From Pisolithus tinctorius (Eukaryota; Basidiomycota; Agaricomycetes; Boletales; Pisolithaceae): a stretch of 64,000 nt of DNA. The stretch spans positions 744,001 through 808,000 of the forward strand of contig JANFAH010000017.1 of NCBI GenBank assembly GCA_024663395.1. The letters are read 5' to 3'. Positions within the stretch are counted from its first letter, which is position 1. Each line of letters opens with the position of its first letter. The position numbers were made by a program, and so were the translations under genes. Under the pieces are notes generated by a model. That model ran no database searches. It had not been told where the DNA came from and worked only from the letters and a program-made list of their open reading frames with translations. Below, one piece after another: positions 23,021 through 35,062 of this stretch.

Positions 23021-23754
23021 TGTCAAGTCTGGGCCTACTCCGACCAACTCCAATGCTAAACAAGGTCTAGAGGAGGGTCTGGAAGCAAGTCCAACACACA
23101 GGAACAGAACTCTGACTAGTGGAGTGGTGGCAGGAATGAAGGCTGCCGAGACACAGGCAGAGCAGAGTGAGGGTGTCAGGTTTAGCTTGTGTGCTACCCC
23201 CTTGCACAATCTCAGCCCCCATATTTCAGAGGGAGAGTACAGACAGAGAGTTGGAGATAACTCTGACAGGCAGAAGACGGAATCAGAGGGAGTAGGAACT
23301 AAGTTGATATTTGTACTGAGGGATGGTGGAGTATGATACATGCTTTTATACTACTACGGAGGTACAGTAACTGGAATGGGAACTGACATATGGAGACTCA
23401 TAAAATTTCAAGTAAAACTTCCCAGACAACGAATGAAGGGTAGATGGAGGACATATGAGCGGGTAACATAGGACATCCAAAAAAGGAAACAGTCCAGGCG
23501 CTGGACCATGTGGTGCACGTGCTGCAGAGTACCTGACTGCGCGCTGTCAGGGAGAAGTCCAAAGGTAGTCACATGACCCCTCAGAGAATGGTCTGCCCAG
23601 TCCAGTAGGAGAGCAACACAAGTCCAACAGTAGTTGGGGCAGAGATGGTTCATAGACAACAGAAGGTGGGCGGAGTTGGTGTGGAGTGAGCAAACAACCG
23701 GCAGAAAAGGGTGTGGAGTTAGTGATGATGCAGGATGAATGCATGGTCATGACA
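23021..23754 (-). repeat. T4 5' LTR
   Basis: The right copy of the 734-bp T4 LTR (TGTCAAG...CATGACA on the plus strand). As T4 is on the minus strand, this is the upstream LTR. It is followed leftward by GTATATTCATACTC, the primer-binding region; T5 has a similar GTATTTCAGACTC there. Confidence 0.92.
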
Positions 23755-23759
23755 GAGAG

Positions 23760-24640
23760 CTCAAAAATGAGAGGAAAGCCATAACCTTTATGGATGATGT
23801 TACTATACACTCAAAGACTAGGGAAGGACTGCATGTGTCTGTTTGACAGTTCCGGTGCATTGCTGCAAAGGAACACCTTCGCTTGAAGCTCAAGAAATAT
23901 ACCTTCGAAGCTGAAGAAATAGAGTTTCTAGGGTTCATGATCTGTCAAGGTCAATATGAACTGTCAGAAATTAAAATCAAAGCCATCAAAACTTGGCCTG
24001 CTCCAATGACCCTGAAGGAACTCTGCTCCTTCTTAGGCTTCTGCAACTTCTACTGACAGTTCATTTCTGGCTTCTCACAAACCACACACCCCCTTCATGA
24101 TCTTTCAAAGAAAAATGCAAAATGGACCTGGGGACCTGAACAGGCCTCCACCTTTGAGGCCTTGAAGAAGGCCCTGTCATCCAAACCTGTACTTCGTCTC
24201 CCTGACCTCCAAAAGCTGTTTGTACTCCACAATGATGCCTCAAAGCTCAGCACTGGCATGGTCCTGTCACAAGCTGATGACTCAGGAATGCTTCACCCCT
24301 GCACCTATATGTCACAGTTGCTCACTGGAGTGGAACAAAACTACCAAGTCTATGACTTGGAAATGCTAGCAGTAATGTGTGCCCTCAAGCAATGGTGCCC
24401 CTACTTGCTTTCACCCCTGGAGCTGACTCATGTCTACACTGATCATCAAAATATAACCTACTATGCACAACCTCAGAAGCTTACCACTCATCAGGCCCAT
24501 TGGTAGGCAACCCTGCAGGAGTACCCATCTCAGTTTGTCCACATCACAGGTACCAGGAATTCTGCTGCCAACACCCTCTCCTGCTGCTCAGATTTCAATG
24601 TCAAGCCCACTACTGTCTCTACCCTACTTCCAAAGCCCAT
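23760..24640 (+). pseudogene. pol: T3 reverse transcriptase part 2 and RNase H
   Basis: This continues the T3 frame after T4. With one GAGAG retained the codons read MFGELKNERKAITFMDDVTI, placing the FMDD catalytic box right after the junction. Then come the thumb (FLGFMICQGQYELSE), ELCSFLGFCNFY with a TGA where arginine is usual, and RNase H with the aspartate in LFVLHNDASKLSTGMVLSQ and the TDHQNITYY block. A TAG follows QAHW at about 24503. Further stops make it inactive. Confidence 0.88.
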
Positions 24641-24890
24641 CTGGCTTGAGGGGGGGGGTGAGACCCCCTGTTGTTTCCCTTTTCAAGATTGACTGGACTG
24701 TCCCTGAGGCCCCTAAAAGCTTGGCCCCCATCCAGAAGGTCTCCTTCAAGGAACTGAAAGCCCCTGAATGCCCATCTGAGGAGAAGCCAAAGGTTCAGAA
24801 AGGTAAAGGATGTGTTTTCCAGCTGAATGCCAACCTATACCAGGAGGTAAAGGAACCTTCCACATCCCTCTTGGTCTTGTAAACAACAGA
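24641..24890 (+). pseudogene. T3 linker between RNase H and integrase
   Basis: A Pro/Ser/Lys-rich spacer containing a GGGGGGG run at about 24650 that coincides with a frame change. The plus-strand block 24463-24882 crosses it (KIDWTVPEAPKSLAPIQKVS). No catalytic motif. Confidence 0.5.
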
Positions 24891-26255
24891 AAGGTCTGAT
24901 GGAGTCAGGAGAAAGGGAAGGAGGATATTTGTCCTGGAACCCATTTGCCAGGACGTCCTCCAGCAGTACCATGATACACCTGCATTTGGACACCCCAGAG
25001 TGAAAGCTATGATGAAGAAAATGAACAAATACATCTGGTGGCCTGGAATGTACCAGTCCATCCACAACTACTGCAAAGGATGCCCCTCTTGCCAAGCCAA
25101 TAAGGTCAACATGCATCCAACTATGCCCCCAGTTACCCCACATGACATAGTGAAGAACCCCTTCCCTTTCAAGCAGGTCTCTATGGACCTTGTAACCAAC
25201 CTGCCCCTGTCCAGAGGAAAATACAATTCTATCCTCACCATTGTTGACCAAGGACTAACTAAAGGCATGTTCTTCCTACCAACTACTAAAACCATAACAG
25301 TGTTGGCATGGCCAACCTTTACTACACCTATGTCTACCCTCACTGGGGTGTTCTGGAAGCTGTCATCTTGGACTGAGGCCCTCACTTTGTCTCTGCCTTC
25401 ACTCAGGATCTCTACCACTCCCTCAGAATCAAACTGAAAGCCTCCACCACATATCATCCTCAGACCAATGGCAAGGCCAAATGTGTAAATCAGGAGGTCA
25501 GCACTTACCTTCACATGTACACAGATACAGACCCACACAACTGGCATGCCAAACTCCTGGATGCTCAAATGGTGCATAACTTGCATGTACACTCATCCCA
25601 CAACCAAATGCCTTACTTCCTCATGTATGGATTTGATCCTGCCCCCTATCCAACTGGGCAACCCCCAGTGGAGTCACTAGCAGGTGACTAACTCAAGCAG
25701 CTGGCCACCAATTGGGACACCATGATTATCACCCACAAAGAAGCACAGGAACTAATGAAGCAGCAATCAAAAGGGACTTACATGGAGTTCTCCATAGGAG
25801 ATAAGGTCTAGTTAGATGCCTCTGACCTAAAAAGGGATGTTCCATCAAAGAAGCTTGCACCATGATGTCACAGCCCATTTGTAATTTCTGAATGGATCAG
25901 CCCAGTCACCTACAAGCTCCAGCTTCCCCCTAACTGGTGTATACATCCTGTGTTCCATGTGTCCAAACTCACCCCTTTTGTTGAAACAAAAGAGTATGGC
26001 CCAGCACAACCCCTGCCTCCACCAGAACTGGTAAGAGATGAGAACAAATGGGAAGTCAAGGCTACACTAAAACACAAATGTGTGTGGAAAGTCAAGTCAT
26101 CATCTAAAGAGCCCAGTGTAACCCTGCAGCAAAAATACCTCTATCTCATCAAGTGGCTCAGTTACCTGCATTCCCAGAACAGCTGGGAGAGTGAGGACAA
26201 CCTTATAAATGCCCCAGAGGTTCTCAGGGAGTACAAGTGTGTCCACAACCTCTGA
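24891..26255 (+). pseudogene. T3 integrase and chromodomain
   Basis: The zinc-binding N-terminus is visible at 24955-25110 (YHDTPAFGHPRVKAMMKKM, then GCPSCQANK). The core starts QVSMDLVTNLPLSRGKYN and ILTIVDQGLTKGMFF, then degrades with frame changes; QDLYHSLRIKLKASTTYHPQTNGKAKCVNQEV can be pieced together near 25400-25500 across frames. The chromodomain lies at about 26040-26255 (YLYLIKWLSYLHSQNSWE, then DNLINAPEVLREY). This confirms T3 as a chromovirus. The enzyme is dead. Confidence 0.82.
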
Positions 26256-27700
26256 CCACTATGTCCTACACCCCCAACACTGAAAACCCTTGTTCCAACT
26301 ACTTTGACAATGACTTCCATGCCAACATTGATGAACCCTACAACCCATCCCATCCCTACTTTGATCACTATGCCAGTACCCCTCCTTGCCTCTCAGAACC
26401 ACCAGTATGCTCCCTATCCCCCTTGGTATCCCCTAACTCCTCACATGGTGGTACCTACCAACCCCTTCATGACTCTGGCACCTCCACCATGCACCCATAC
26501 CTGTACCTGGTCATCCACTCAGCCCCCACTTCTCAATGAGCCTGCAAGGACACCCATAAGGGAAAGTCCAAGGCTCAGGAACCATCAGAACCACATTACA
26601 ATGCCTCTTTCTGATCCTGCAACACCCCCCTGCTCTCCCAAGCTGCTTACAGAACACCAACCCCAGCCTCTCACCCTGGCTCATCCGCTCCAGAGCCTTG
26701 TGTCACACCAGTGTCACACACCAAAGGTGTTGTGGACATGGTTACAGCTGACTCTGCCTAACTTGTTGACAAGTTGTGCACAATTCCCATGCATGCAGAT
26801 GAAGACTAAAGGCCTCATGTGTAGAAAGACTGCCAGACATGAGCAGTCATCCTTTGCACAAGAACAAGTCATCAGTGCTAAAGAGAAAAGAGGAAGCAAG
26901 TTAAGCATGCACTAAAGGTTTTTAGCACCCATGTACAGCATTCTGGTTTTTGTCATATCTCCACCATTTCCAAAGATATCAACTCCATTCTCACACTTGC
27001 TTAAAGTGCTCAGCTACATGATTCTGCCTTCCAAATTTGGAGAGGATCCTCGCACCCTACACATTTCTACAGCACTCCATCCATCAGACACTCATTTCAC
27101 TAAGTCCATCAATCATGGCCACCTCTTTGTCGATCATCTTGCTTGTCTCATTTGCCAGAGACAGTGGCTATGTATATCTGCCAGGCATCCCCACCAGCTT
27201 CTGTCCTGAAGCCCCCTGGTTCATCCCATTGTTGTCAGCCCTGTCTCATCCCATGCAGCTTGGTCAGCATGTTCTCCTTGTCAGTATGACTTCCAGAAGG
27301 ATGTTCTTTGGTCACCTCAGGTCTGTCACTTGGCTAGAAAGGTCTTATGTGGTCATTTCAGTCTCCCCAGTTGATGAAGCATATGGATCATTCCTCCCTG
27401 CTCCCTGCACCATCTTTATTCCAGTCTCATCCATCATTCTTCCCACATTGCGACAGCTGCAGCATAGTCTACTGTTCTCCAGCCTCCCTGATTGCATTCA
27501 TGACAAGTATGACATGCATCTTGCCTTCTTACTGCAAGATCCAGCAGAAGATGTCCCCCCTTCTCCCCCTCCTCCATCAGAGCCCTGTCCATGAAGCTTT
27601 TGTTAACTTCGCTGAGAGGATGGAAGGGTGGGAGACACAATCACTTATGCTCCCATTGCCCCACAGACCCCCAACACCCTAGCCCCCTTTGATGCCTGAC
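26256..27700 (+). pseudogene. T3 post-chromodomain tail (decayed, proline-rich)
   Basis: The frame continues after the chromodomain as a Pro/Ser/Asn/His-rich tail (SYTPNTENPCSNYFDNDFHA, later ARTPIRESPRLRNHQN), with frame changes to about 26915. From 26930 to 27700 short open blocks remain (185 codons at 27037-27594) without a recognisable domain. T2 has a comparable low-complexity tail, so this is probably T3-specific coding sequence; the knuckle at 47189-47230 may be its distal end. I do not recognise a function. Confidence 0.45.
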
Positions 27701-29243
27701 TCATGCCCTTCAATTCTGGAATTAATACTTCCCTATCTGGAAACACTGTCCATCTGTCATGCCATCTTTGGATCTAGAGATGTCTCCGCCAAGATCTGAC
27801 TTGCATTGCCACCCCCTAATGTGATATCAGTGCACTTACTTGGTTTCTGACTCCATTTGACTCATTCTGTGATATTTTGACTGTCCTTGACTCGTTTGTT
27901 GCCAATACTTACTAATCTTCTTTGCTTGCTTACTTTTCATTTCTTGCTTACTCATCATGATTACTCAGTCCTTACTCATTACTTACCAAGTGTTTGTGCC
28001 TTGTTTGTCACAAGCTGTGCTCCCCCCCACAGTATATAAACCCCCATGTACTTAGCTACCAAGCAAGCAATCCACAAGCAATCAGAAGTTATTCAGCAGT
28101 CAGTTCAGCCCAGCATATCTCATCATCAACAGTTGAGGCTCATTCGGAAGAGTCTATCTGTCTTCATTCATATCATTGGTAGTTGAGGCTCTACGAAGGG
28201 GTCTATCTACCTCCATCATTTATCTGAAACTTCCTCCACTCTTAGTCAGCAGTCTTGCTTAGTCATCCCTCCACTCCTGCATAACTCGTTGACAACTTGT
28301 GCCAGGAGCACATTCTATCAAAGTCCATCATTCTAGAAGTCCTTTTGGCTGAACACCTTCACTCTGTTCAGCATCCCCCATCCAGTCATCACTCACTTGT
28401 CTACTCCTGTGTAACTTGTCAACGACTTGCACCAGGAGCACCTCTACTTGAAGTCCCCCCCACACATTCAGGTTTTTCTGCACTCCAGGTTCCATGGAGG
28501 CATGCCACCACTTGCACTTTATTTGTCTTTGGTGTTGGATTTGTTTGGTTTATACCAGCTTTCCACACTTTGACTCACACTGGCCACACTCCAGGCCCCC
28601 ACAACAAACAGGTTGGCTCCTGAGGCAAGCTGCTTCCTTGGTTATGTGCAGCTGCTTAACAACTTTGAGCACTGGGAATCACATGGCTGGAGAGCAGGAG
28701 AACACCACAAGCATTTACAGATGCTGTCTATGGTCTTCCAAAGCTCAGAAGTGATCAGCAAACATGTCTATGACCAGGTTGGAACTGCAGATGGAAGCTT
28801 CAAAGCCCATACATATGAAAACCTCAACCACAGCAACTCTTCCATCCTCCAAGAAGCCCTAAAAATGCAAGGGGCCATTGTCAAGATTGTTCGCAAAGAC
28901 TTTGGCCCCTTGCTCATATCCTCCTTTCATTCCTTTCTTGACCAACTCCCCCTTGATGTCATGGTCTGTGGGCTCTTCTCTCTGGTGAGTCAAGCAGCAC
29001 CTGGAAGACAGAGCCTTCCTTTGGATCCTGACCAAAAAGAAGCACAGATGCTCATGGGAGAAGAAGCTGGTCACCAAGGGAGTCCACAACATTGATGATG
29101 AGGAATATCTGAGGCTGGAAGAGATGTTGAACAGAGGTGTTGTGATTGCTGGGAGAAGATTATACTGGGCCAGGGCAGAGAGCATTTCCAGGCCATCGTG
29201 GATGCCCTCACAGATAGGAATTCTAGTACATAGACAGCATGAC
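27701..29243 (+). other. Unassigned block with promoter-like TATA and an orphan ORF
   Basis: The block contains CAGTATATAAACCCCC near 28031 in a CT-rich context, followed by repeated TTGAGGCT words. It looks like an LTR or promoter, but I found no matching partner. Downstream, 28613-29095 encodes 160 codons beginning near ASCFLGYVQLLNNFEHW, and a second frame continues to 29230 (EEMLNRGVVIAGRRLYWARA), suggesting one gene with a frame slip near 28990. No known domain is recognised. T5 inserted at its right edge (ATGAC, 29239-29243). It could be the distal part of T3 or a separate element. Confidence 0.35.
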
Positions 29244-29770
29244 TGTCATAGTCGTGCCTCGACTCTGGCTGGACTCGGCCTCGGGCTCACTCAGTCTGGC
29301 CTCAGCCTCGCCAGTCCCACATCTCCAGTTGGTCTAGCACGGTAAGCACTGCTTTGCAGTGTGTGTCATTTCGGTTAGGTCCTGCCTGGTCCTGTCCCCA
29401 GTCCACTCTGTCCCAGTCTCCGTCATCTTAGTCATATCTTACTAATACTTGTCTTACCAATCACCTTAGCAATCTTTGCAAGACCGGCATTACTGGTCTC
29501 TGTACTATAGTTACTTCTGGTATGTAAACTTGTAGATACTTGGCCTGTACCCCTCAGTCTGAAATCAACCAAGTTAACTCTGATAACCCCATCTCGGCCT
29601 TGGACCCGGACTGAGACCCACACAAGGGAATAGCGCTGCATCCTCAGTCACTAAGTCCAAACAGTCCAACTATCTGTATCCTCGACTTCACTCCTGATCC
29701 TGACCCCTTGGCTTCGTGCCCACTTTGGTCTCTGGTCTGGCCTCAACCCGGACAACTCTCGAACTTGACA
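29244..29770 (+). repeat. T5 5' LTR
   Basis: 527 bp, ends TGTCATAG and CTTGACA. It is homologous to 40215-40458 plus 41455-41741 and, in reverse, to 49764-50291. The downstream sequence GTATTTCAGACTC is the putative primer-binding region. Confidence 0.93.
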
Positions 29771-29808
29771 GTATTTCAGACTCGCCACTTGTGTGGGTCT
29801 AAACCATC

Positions 29809-31191
29809 ATGGCAACCAAGACTTGTTTTCAACCTCCCCATGGTTGTTCTGCCACAAACCCTGACTCTGCCTCAGCCAGTGGGGCTCGCTGTGAGACAGC
29901 ACTAGCTGCCTTGGGCACCACTAGGCACTCCCCAGACCCTGTCAGCCCTTTTAGGGGCTTCTCAGCCCACACATCCAATACCCCCACACCACATCATCCC
30001 ACTGCTCCCATCCCCAAGGGTGACCCCAGCGATGATGGGCCAGGTGACGATAATGACAACAACCCAGATGATGATGACCCCAGTGATAATGGTCCCAGTG
30101 ATGATAATCTGGATGATGATGATCTGGAGGACGATCCAGACTTCCCAGATCCAGACACCGAGCCCACCATTACGGTCTCAGATAACCTTGCATCGGCCAT
30201 CAAACTGTTGGCTCGTAATGCCCACACTAATCCTGAGACCTCAAGCAGGACCAAGTTGTGTGAGCCCGACACCTTCGATGGTACCAACCCCAAGAAGCTT
30301 CGTGCTTTCTTCATCCAGTGCGAGCTCAATTTCCAAGACTGTCCCCAGGCTTTCAGGACCGACCATGCCAAGGTCATCTTCATGCAATCCTACCTCAAAG
30401 GCATGGCCCTTGAGTGGTTCGAGCTGGACTTGCTCAGGCTCAACGACCCCAATGACTGGCCTCTCTGGATGGACTCCTGGAGGGAGTTTGTCCTAGAGTT
30501 GCAAACCACCTTCGGCCCCCACGACCCAGTCACTGATGCTGAGAGTCAGTTTGACCATCTACATATGAAGGAAAGTCAGCGCATTAACAAATACATAGTG
30601 GACTTCAATCAGCTTGCTTCGCAAGTCTGAGGCTATGGAGATGGTGCGCTGCACCATCATTTCTATTCCAGCCTCCCAGACCAAATCAAAGATGAGGTCT
30701 GTTGGGTTGGCAAACCCCAGACTCTACACAAGCTCCGCCACCTTGCCCAGGAGATAGATGCATGCTATTGGGAGCACAAGGAAGAGATCCAACAGGCGAA
30801 TAAGCACCAAGGCTCATCTAACTCCAGCAACAATAAGTCCAGAGGTTCTGGCAACAACAATAACCAGCCCAAGACCAGCCAAGATAAATCCAAGACCGGC
30901 AGTAACAACAACTCCACACCTTCCCCCAAGCCAGCTTCATCGAAGCTGGGTAATAATAATAACAGTAACTCATCTAAGCCCAAGCCTAGCAAACTTGGGA
31001 AGGATGGGAGGCTCACCCCAGAAGAACGCAAGCATCGCCTAGATGGAAACCTCTGCATGTTCTGCAGAGGGTCCAGTCATTTCGCTGACAAATGCCCCAA
31101 GAAAGCCAGAAAGGCCAAAGCTCATGCTGCAGCCACCACTGAGGCTGCACTGGCCTCGGGCTCAGGTACTACCCCCGAGACAAAAAAATAG
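29809..31191 (+). pseudogene. gag: T5 gag with CCHC knuckle
   Basis: The ATG at 29809 (MATKTCFQPPHGCSATN) lies shortly after the LTR. The N-terminal half has a striking Asp/Asn/Pro stretch (about 30020-30180). The capsid-like region follows (DTFDGTNPKKLRAFFIQCEL, WFELDLLRL, KYIVDFNQLASQV). A TGA at 30628-30630 replaces the arginine expected before GYGDGALHHHFY; beyond it the same frame stays open through a Ser/Asn/Lys-rich linker and the knuckle LCMFCRGSSHFADKCPKKA to TAG at 31189-31191. Apart from that single TGA, gag is open. Confidence 0.9.
31182..31188 (+). promoter_or_regulatory. T5 -1 ribosomal frameshift heptamer at the gag stop
   Basis: The gag frame ends ACA AAA AAA TAG, giving A-AAA-AAA directly before the stop. 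Pol is in the -1 frame and is open through the heptamer (DKKIGSSSWDST). Same position and form as in T4, which supports a conserved recoding signal for Gag-Pol synthesis. Confidence 0.65.
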
Positions 31192-33290
31192 GTAGCAGCT
31201 CCTGGGACTCCACACAATCTGGGAGCTGCATTGACTCTGGTTGTGCAAACTTGGAGGCTCGTCTCAACACATCTGCTCTTTCCAGTCCGAATTCTTTAAC
31301 CCCCTATGTCACATTAGAAAACCATGATTTACCTCAGCTTCATACTTTAGTGGACTCTGGTTCCACCCATTGTTTTATAGAACTCAGTCTCCCCAATCCG
31401 ACTCTGGCTTTTCAATGGAATGTCCACCTTTACTATAACCCAAGCAGTAGATGTCAACATCCGCTTCGCATCCGGCAATGTCACACTGGTAACCCTGTTT
31501 TTAGCCCCATTGGATTCTGAGTGTAAGATAGTCCTCAGACATGACTGGCTCACCTGCTACAATCTGTTGATTGATTGGGTATTGGGCAGTCTAACATTCC
31601 GGACTCCTACACAAGGAATGCCAACCCCGTCGACACCCCCTGTAAGCCCGGTCCCCACTGGCCTTCCTGACCCCAGTCCTAGTGACCAACCCAGCTTCGT
31701 GCCATCTGTACTGGTCTCCGACTCCCTGGCTCACACCCCTCTGAAGGCCCCTCTGGTTTCCCTAATCAATGCAGCCACTTTTGTGCATGCCAGCAAACTA
31801 GAAGGGTCTGTCCAGTTCCAGCTTCAGCTCTGCCCCTCGGACTCAGCTCAAGCCCGATCGGCCTCAGCTTCCTCTCCTCCAGCCTTGCCAAATGTCCTGG
31901 AAGAGTACCATGACTTCGCTGATGTATTCAGTAAGGCCAAGGCCTCAGCACTCCCACCACACTGGGAGTACGACCTGAAAATAGAGCTTGAAGAAGGAAC
32001 GACCCTGCCTCTCGGCACCATCTACTCGCTGTCTCCAGTCAAGCTCCAAGCTCTCCAGACTTTCATCAATGAAAACCTCACCACCGGATTTATTTGGCCT
32101 ACTTCCTCCCCTTATGCTGCACCAGTCCTCTTTGTCAAGAAGAAGGATGGCTCCCTCTGGCTTTGCGTAGACTTCTGTGGCCTGAACAAAATCACTAAGA
32201 AGGATTGCTACCCACTCCCACTCATCTCTGACCTCTTGGACTCACCAAGCTGAGCCAAGATCTATATCAAGATTGATCTGTGGCATGCCTACCATCTCAT
32301 CCGGATTGCCCCAGGTGATGAATGGAAAACTGCATTCTGGACTCAGTATGGATCTTACAAGTGGTTAGTAATGCCCTTCAGCCTCACCAATGCCCAGGCC
32401 ACCTTCCAATGCTTCATGAATACTATCTTCGTGGATATGTTGGATGTCTGCATAGTCATCTACCTAGATGACATCTTGATCTACTCAGGAGATAAGGAGT
32501 CTCACAAGCAGCATGTCCAAGAAGTCCTCCACTGGCTTCAGCTTCATGGCCTGTATGCGAAGCTGGAGAAATGTGAGTTCCACTCGGACTTGGTTGAATA
32601 CCTTGGATTCCACCTCTCCCCTGCTGGCCTCACGATGTCGAAGGAAAAGGTCCAGACCATCTGTGACTGGCCTAAGCCTCGCAAGGTCAAGGATGTTCAA
32701 TCTTTCCTCAGCTTCACCAATTTTTACCACCAGTTTATCTTTAATTATTCGGACATCATTGTACCACTGACTTGGCTTACCCACAAGGGGGCTCCTTGGA
32801 ACTTCTCTGAGGAGTGCCGCCAGTCATTCAACAACCTCAAGGCCGCCTTCACTACTGTGCCAGTTTTAACTCACTTCATCCCTGGGGTCCCTATCACTGT
32901 CGAGACTGATGCTTTGGACTATGCCATCGCCAGCATCCTCTCTATCACCTGCGGTGACGGCCAGATCCACCCAGTTGCTTTTTACTCCCAGACTCTGATG
33001 GCCCCGGAGTTGAATTATGACACCCATGATAAGGAATTGCTTGCAATTTTTGAAGCCTTCCAGACCTGGCACCACTACCTTGAAGGTTCAGCCTCACTGG
33101 TTGACGTTGTTACCGACCACAAGAATCTTGAGTACTTCTCTACCTCCAAAGTACTCACCCACCGCCAAGCTTGCTGGTCTGAATTCCTTTCACAATTCAA
33201 TATGATCATCAGGTTCAGGCCCAGTAAGCTCAGGGCTAAGCCTGACGCCCTAACTAGACGATGGGACGTCTACCCCAAAGAGGGGGATAG
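31192..33290 (+). pseudogene. pol: T5 protease, reverse transcriptase and RNase H
   Basis: The protease signature is [14 protein letters not shown] (31350s), with a one-base frame change shortly after and then [13 protein letters not shown]. The reverse transcriptase has [18 protein letters not shown], a TGA at 32251-32253 where arginine is expected before AKIYIKIDL, then VIYLDDILIYSGD with the YLDD box. RNase H shows ITVETDALDYAIASI, HDKELLAIFEAF and DHKNLEYFSTS. Several arginines of the family are Trp, Cys, His or Gln here ([18 protein letters not shown]), as expected from CpG decay. Confidence 0.9.
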
Positions 33291-34872
33291 CAGCTATGCC
33301 CGAGTGAACCCACAAAACCTGAGACCGGTCTTCACCCAGGAGCAACTAGCGGTCTCCCTTCGTGCCACATACCTTGAGTACCCAGTCCTACAAGCAGTTG
33401 CCCTAATGGATGTTGAGAAATTACACAATGATATCCTGACCACACTGCCAGATGACCCAGTCTCACAAATCTGTCTGTCTGACATGTCTGATCCCTGGTG
33501 GTCAGTAGATGACATCAGCTTCCTTTGGCTTGATGGAAGGATCTACGTGCCAGACTCAAATGACCTTCGCCTTAGGGTCTTGTGCCTCAAGCATGACCAC
33601 CCTCTGTCTGGCCACTTTGGCCAAAACCACACACTAGAGCTCATACAGCATGAATATACCTGGCCCAGCCTCAGGACCTTCATCAAGGACTATGTCCAGT
33701 CTTGCATGGCCTGCGCTCGGGCTAAGGTTCCCTGCCATCGGCCTTATGGCCTCCTCAAGCAACTCCCGGTACCGGAGAAGCCATGGAACTCCATCTCTAT
33801 GGATTTCATTGAGCAGCTTCTGGCCTCAACTGGCTTCACGGCCATCCTCATTGTAGTCGACTGGCTTTCCAAGCAGGCCATATTCATCCCCACCCACGAC
33901 ACCATAATGGCCCCAGAACTTGCCAAACTATTCCTACTCCATGTCTTTTCAAAGCACAGAGTGCCAGCCCATGTAACCTCAGACTGAGGCTCAGAGTTCA
34001 TTTTGCACTTCTTCCAGTCACTCAGTAAGGCCTTAGACATGTGCTTACATTTCACCTCAGGCTACCACCCTGAAGGTGATGGCCAGACTGAGAGGACCAA
34101 CCAGACCTTGGAACAATACCTCCGAGTGTACTGCAACTACCAGCAGGACAATTGGGCTGACCTACTACCTTTGGCCAAGTTTGCTTACAACAATGCCCCT
34201 AGCACTACTACTGGTGTCTCACCATTCTTTGCTAATAAGGGCTACCACCCTAACATCTCAGTGTACCCAGAGTGTGACCTCACTTCCACTCGGGCTTGTG
34301 ACTATGCAGTTGACCTAGACTCACTGCACCAATACCTATGGGAAGAAATGACTCTCGCTCAACAATGATACCAAGGACCGGCCAATGCCAAATGCATGCC
34401 AGCTCCAGACTTCAAGGTCAGTGACCAAGTATATGTCAAAGCCAAATACTTCCAGTCTACTTGGCCTTCCAAGAAGCTCTCGGAGAAGAACCTTGGACCA
34501 TACCCAGTCATAGCTCAGGCCAGTACTCATTCATTCACACTGTGCCTGCCAGACTCAATGTGCACAATCCACCTGGTCTTCCACGTCTCCCAACTCGAGC
34601 CAGCCATCTCTAATACCATCCCGAACCAGACTCAACCACCACCCCCACCAGTTGAAGTCAATGGTGATCTAGAGTTCGAGGTAGCAGAGATCCTTGACTC
34701 TAAGGTTGACTGGCATCACTGGTGTTGGCTTCAGTACTTAGTCCAGTGGACTGGTTATGAGGGGACTGAAGAAGAAACCACTTGGGTACTGGCTACAGAG
34801 CTGGACAATGCTTCTGAACTTGTGCAAGAGTTCCACTCCCACTACCCCACCAAACCCAGTCCATATCAGTGA
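33291..34872 (+). pseudogene. T5 integrase and chromodomain
   Basis: The HHCC finger is visible (CLKHDHPLSGHFGQNH; SCMACARAK). The integrase core has SISMDFIEQL and VDWLSKQAIFIPTHD, then a TGA at 33985-33987 in TSD-stop-GSEF, where arginine is usual. It continues with SGYHPEGDGQTERTNQTLEQ and the glutamate region. A further TGA at 34366-34368 follows EMTLAQQ. The C-terminal block 34396-34872 has KLSEKNLGPYPVI, IHLVFHVSQLE and a chromodomain (LEFEVAEILDSKVD; LVQWTGYEGTEEETTWVLA). Inactive. Confidence 0.9.
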
Positions 34873-35062
34873 GGTCCGGCTTTGACTGGCCTTGTTGTTC
34901 TGTTTCTGTTTTCCTATTGGTATCTAATGTTCCTTTGTTCCTTTATTTACTTTGTTTTCTTTTTCTTGCTTATTCTCACTTACTATACAAGACTGAAAAC
35001 CAGACACTGGACACCGGACATGACATTCACAGGAGGAACAACAAAAGCACTATGCTACAATC
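34873..35062. other. T5 spacer between pol end and antisense gene end
   Basis: A short T/C-rich stretch (TTTGTTTTCTTTTTC) lies between two converging genes. It probably holds the 3' ends of both transcripts; no gene seen. Confidence 0.4.

Larger units (their letters stand above)
15598..23754 (-). mobile_element. T4: minus-strand chromodomain Ty3/gypsy element
   Basis: Two 734-bp LTRs (15598-16331 and 23021-23754) begin TGTCAAG and end CATGACA on the plus strand, and are flanked by GAGAG at 15593-15597 and 23755-23759. Gag, protease, reverse transcriptase/RNase H, integrase and chromodomain run leftward from 22959 to 17973. The segment next to the left LTR reads AAGGGGGGGG on the minus strand, the polypurine tract. 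Between pol and that LTR a spliced gene runs in the opposite direction (16527-17583). T4 is closely related to T5 in every domain. Removing it with one GAGAG restores the T3 frame. Confidence 0.94.
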
